Of a DNA stretch of 8,138 nucleotides, positions 6,654-8,138 are shown one piece after another. Within the stretch, counting starts at the first letter, position 1. Each line of letters begins with the position of its first letter. Source of the DNA: Gammaproteobacteria bacterium (GTDB taxonomy: Bacteria > Pseudomonadota > Gammaproteobacteria > Chromatiales > Chromatiaceae); the NCBI GenBank assembly GCA_024277555.1, contig JAJRUY010000013.1, positions 1 through 8,138 on the forward strand. Direction: 5' to 3'. The notes below the pieces were generated by a model. The model was not told where the DNA came from. It saw nothing but the letters and a program-made list of their open reading frames with translations, and made no database searches. The translations under genes and the position numbers were made by a program.

Positions 6654-8138
6654 TCAGTCGTTAAGCTGATCCAGCATCTGCAAGGCCAGGTCCTTTTGTT
6701 CCGGTGTGCCGTCTTCCTCTACTTCCTGAAGAATTCCACGAGCACCCTCAGCGTCACCAATTTCCATAAAGGCCTTGGCAAGCTCCAACTTGGTTTCAAC
6801 TTCATCACCGATAACAGAATCCTCGCCGACGGACACTTCCAAATCGTCTTCCAATCCGGAAATCTGACTGTCCGGGGTGATTTCTTCACTCAGGCTGGAG
6901 AAGCGCTCATCTTCCAGGTCAAGGGGCTCGTCCAGTATCTGCGAATCTGCCATCACTCCTTCCAGATCACCAGAAAGGTCGGCCAGCGCTTCATCCAGAT
7001 TCGTCGTGCCCACATCCAGATCACTCAGCTCGTTGATATCGAGCATTTCGGTGTGCAACTCCGTTTCCGACAAAGCCTGGTCATCTGCACTGGCCAGCTG
7101 GTCTGTGCTGATGCTGTCACCCGATTTGCCGGAAGCGTCGTCGTCTTCTTCAGTCTGCAGACTGGAAAAATCCAGATTCAGTTCACTGAAACCTTCCATG
7201 GGCTCGCTATCCACACTCAAGGCAGAATCCACTTCCTCCGCCAATGTGCTCAAATCCAGGGACAGCTCACTGTCGTCTCCAACATAGTCCGCCGCCTCTG
7301 TGGCAACAGCAGCAACGGCAGCTGAAACGCCAGCGACAAACAAGGGGTTCGCCTTGTCCAGATCCCGGCCCATGGTCTGGATGTGCTCCCACGCCTTGGG
7401 GTCTTCCTCATGCTGACCACTCTGCACCATTTCTTCTGCAAGAGAAGCAAACTTCTCCTTTTGCTGCGTGGCGTAATAGACTTCCAGCATTTTGTGTTTC
7501 ACTGCCGCAGAGTCATTCCCCGCTGCCATCGCCTCGCGCAGGATTTCCCCCGCCTGCTGGTAACGACCATAGGCGATATATACATCCGCTTCCGATACGG
7601 GATCCACCTCTGCGGTGTCTTCCTGCAGCCCCTTGAATTCCTCTGTGGAGTATTCGCTGAGGAAAGAAGTATCACCAACTGTTCCCGCCGCCATGTGGTC
7701 CGCTACGGTATCAGCCAGGCTGGACTCTTCTTCCAGCAGGATACTTTCCTGATCGACAGATTGATCCCGCATTTGCGAGGCCGACATCACGGTTTCGCCG
7801 GATTCCTTCTTTCTTCTGCCAAAAACCAGAGCCAGCAATGCCAGGAAAAACGCACCGCCACCCGCTGCGGCCAGTTGCCAGTTTTCCTGCACCCAGGCCA
7901 ATGCCGTATCCACCAGGGAGAGCTTCGCAGGCGTCTCCGGAGCTTTTGCAACGGGCTCTGGGGCTGGCTGCGGCTGTTCCTCAACCGCTACCGGCTCTGA
8001 ATCAGCCACTACTTCCTCTTCTGCAACAGCAATTTCCTCGATTGCCTCCTCGGCCTGCTGCTCCTGTGATGCAGCATCTATTTGCTCCTCTTCAACAATC
8101 CCTGCTTCGACAACTTCCTCGATTGCTTGCTCAGGCTG
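6654..8138 (-). CDS. fimV: FimV-family pilus assembly / polar hub protein, C-terminal part (cut by the window edge)
   Basis: FimV is a peptidoglycan-binding inner-membrane protein that promotes type IV pilus assembly, twitching motility and polar organisation. Only the last 494 residues are here. The N-terminal LysM part lies beyond the right edge, and the frame is open to position 8138. From the edge, the protein shows a Glu/Gln/Pro-rich stretch (1-75), a membrane segment WQLAAAGGGAFFLALLALVF (about 87-106) followed by GRRKK, which puts the rest in the cytoplasm, a helical TPR-like segment (about 180-235), a long acidic region (about 285-445) and the conserved C-terminal domain LELAKAFMEIGDAEGARGIL. 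Adjacency to truA supports the call. A GTG at 8009 is an internal codon, not the start. A terminator follows the stop. Confidence 0.9.
   Translation of the reverse strand, partial: QPEQAIEEVVEAGIVEEEQIDAASQEQQAEEAIEEIAVAEEEVVADSEPVAVEEQPQPAPEPVAKAPETPAKLSLVDTALAWVQENWQLAAAGGGAFFLALLALVFGRRKKESGETVMSASQMRDQSVDQESILLEEESSLADTVADHMAAGTVGDTSFLSEYSTEEFKGLQEDTAEVDPVSEADVYIAYGRYQQAGEILREAMAAGNDSAAVKHKMLEVYYATQQKEKFASLAEEMVQSGQHEEDPKAWEHIQTMGRDLDKANPLFVAGVSAAVAAVATEAADYVGDDSELSLDLSTLAEEVDSALSVDSEPMEGFSELNLDFSSLQTEEDDDASGKSGDSISTDQLASADDQALSETELHTEMLDINELSDLDVGTTNLDEALADLSGDLEGVMADSQILDEPLDLEDERFSSLSEEITPDSQISGLEDDLEVSVGEDSVIGDEVETKLELAKAFMEIGDAEGARGILQEVEEDGTPEQKDLALQMLDQLND

Noticed and set aside
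8034..8126. Repeat in the fimV coding region (ttcctcgattgc at 8034 and 8115)
   Set aside because: It is 81 bp apart and in frame, reflecting a repeated AIEE(V/I) in an acidic low-complexity stretch. With two imperfect copies at the window edge, it is not enough to call a protein repeat.

Overview
The window is a compact minus-strand gene block from a proteobacterium, most likely a gammaproteobacterium. It reads fimV (3' part only) > truA > trpF > trpB > trpA > accD > folC, from high to low coordinates. The fimV-truA-trpF...accD-folC order is a well-known gammaproteobacterial arrangement. The presence of trpB and trpA between trpF and accD is also seen in betaproteobacteria and in some gammaproteobacteria. 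I cannot name a genus from the sequence.

Right part (about 5806-8138): the C-terminal half of FimV (membrane segment, acidic cytoplasmic region, C-terminal helical domain) runs in from beyond the window edge. It is followed by a strong hairpin terminator with a TTCG loop, and then truA. The longest truA reading frame would start upstream of that hairpin. A perfect GGAGG just after the hairpin places the real start at a GTG at 6594.

Middle part (about 951-5796): five tightly packed genes. Gaps are 9 bp (truA/trpF), 13 bp (trpF/trpB with the start preferred here), a 4-bp ATGA overlap (trpB/trpA), 30 bp (trpA/accD) and 10 bp (accD/folC). This looks like one transcription unit. It joins tRNA modification (TruA), three steps of tryptophan synthesis (TrpF, TrpB, TrpA), malonyl-CoA formation for fatty acids (AccD) and folate polyglutamylation (FolC). 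Catalytic residues are present in all of them. TrpB has an unusual Cys-Ser-Gly-Cys stretch in its communication domain.

Left part (1-950): no credible gene, but a dense mosaic of repeats. It contains (i) five copies of a 10-bp unit, (ii) a 21-bp perfect inverted repeat (168-188 against 472-492, with a second right-hand copy at 535-555), (iii) nested inside that, a small non-autonomous transposon-like element of about 154 bp with 18-bp terminal inverted repeats and 11-bp flanking direct repeats, and (iv) three REPIN-like pairs of inverted palindromes, one lone palindrome and three further hairpin units, partly in a 135-bp tandem period. The dedD/cvpA/purF genes that often follow folC are not seen here, so this may be an insertion or rearrangement zone.

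I found no defence system, CRISPR array, RNA gene or new enzyme pathway. The most interesting part is the nested repeat architecture downstream of folC.
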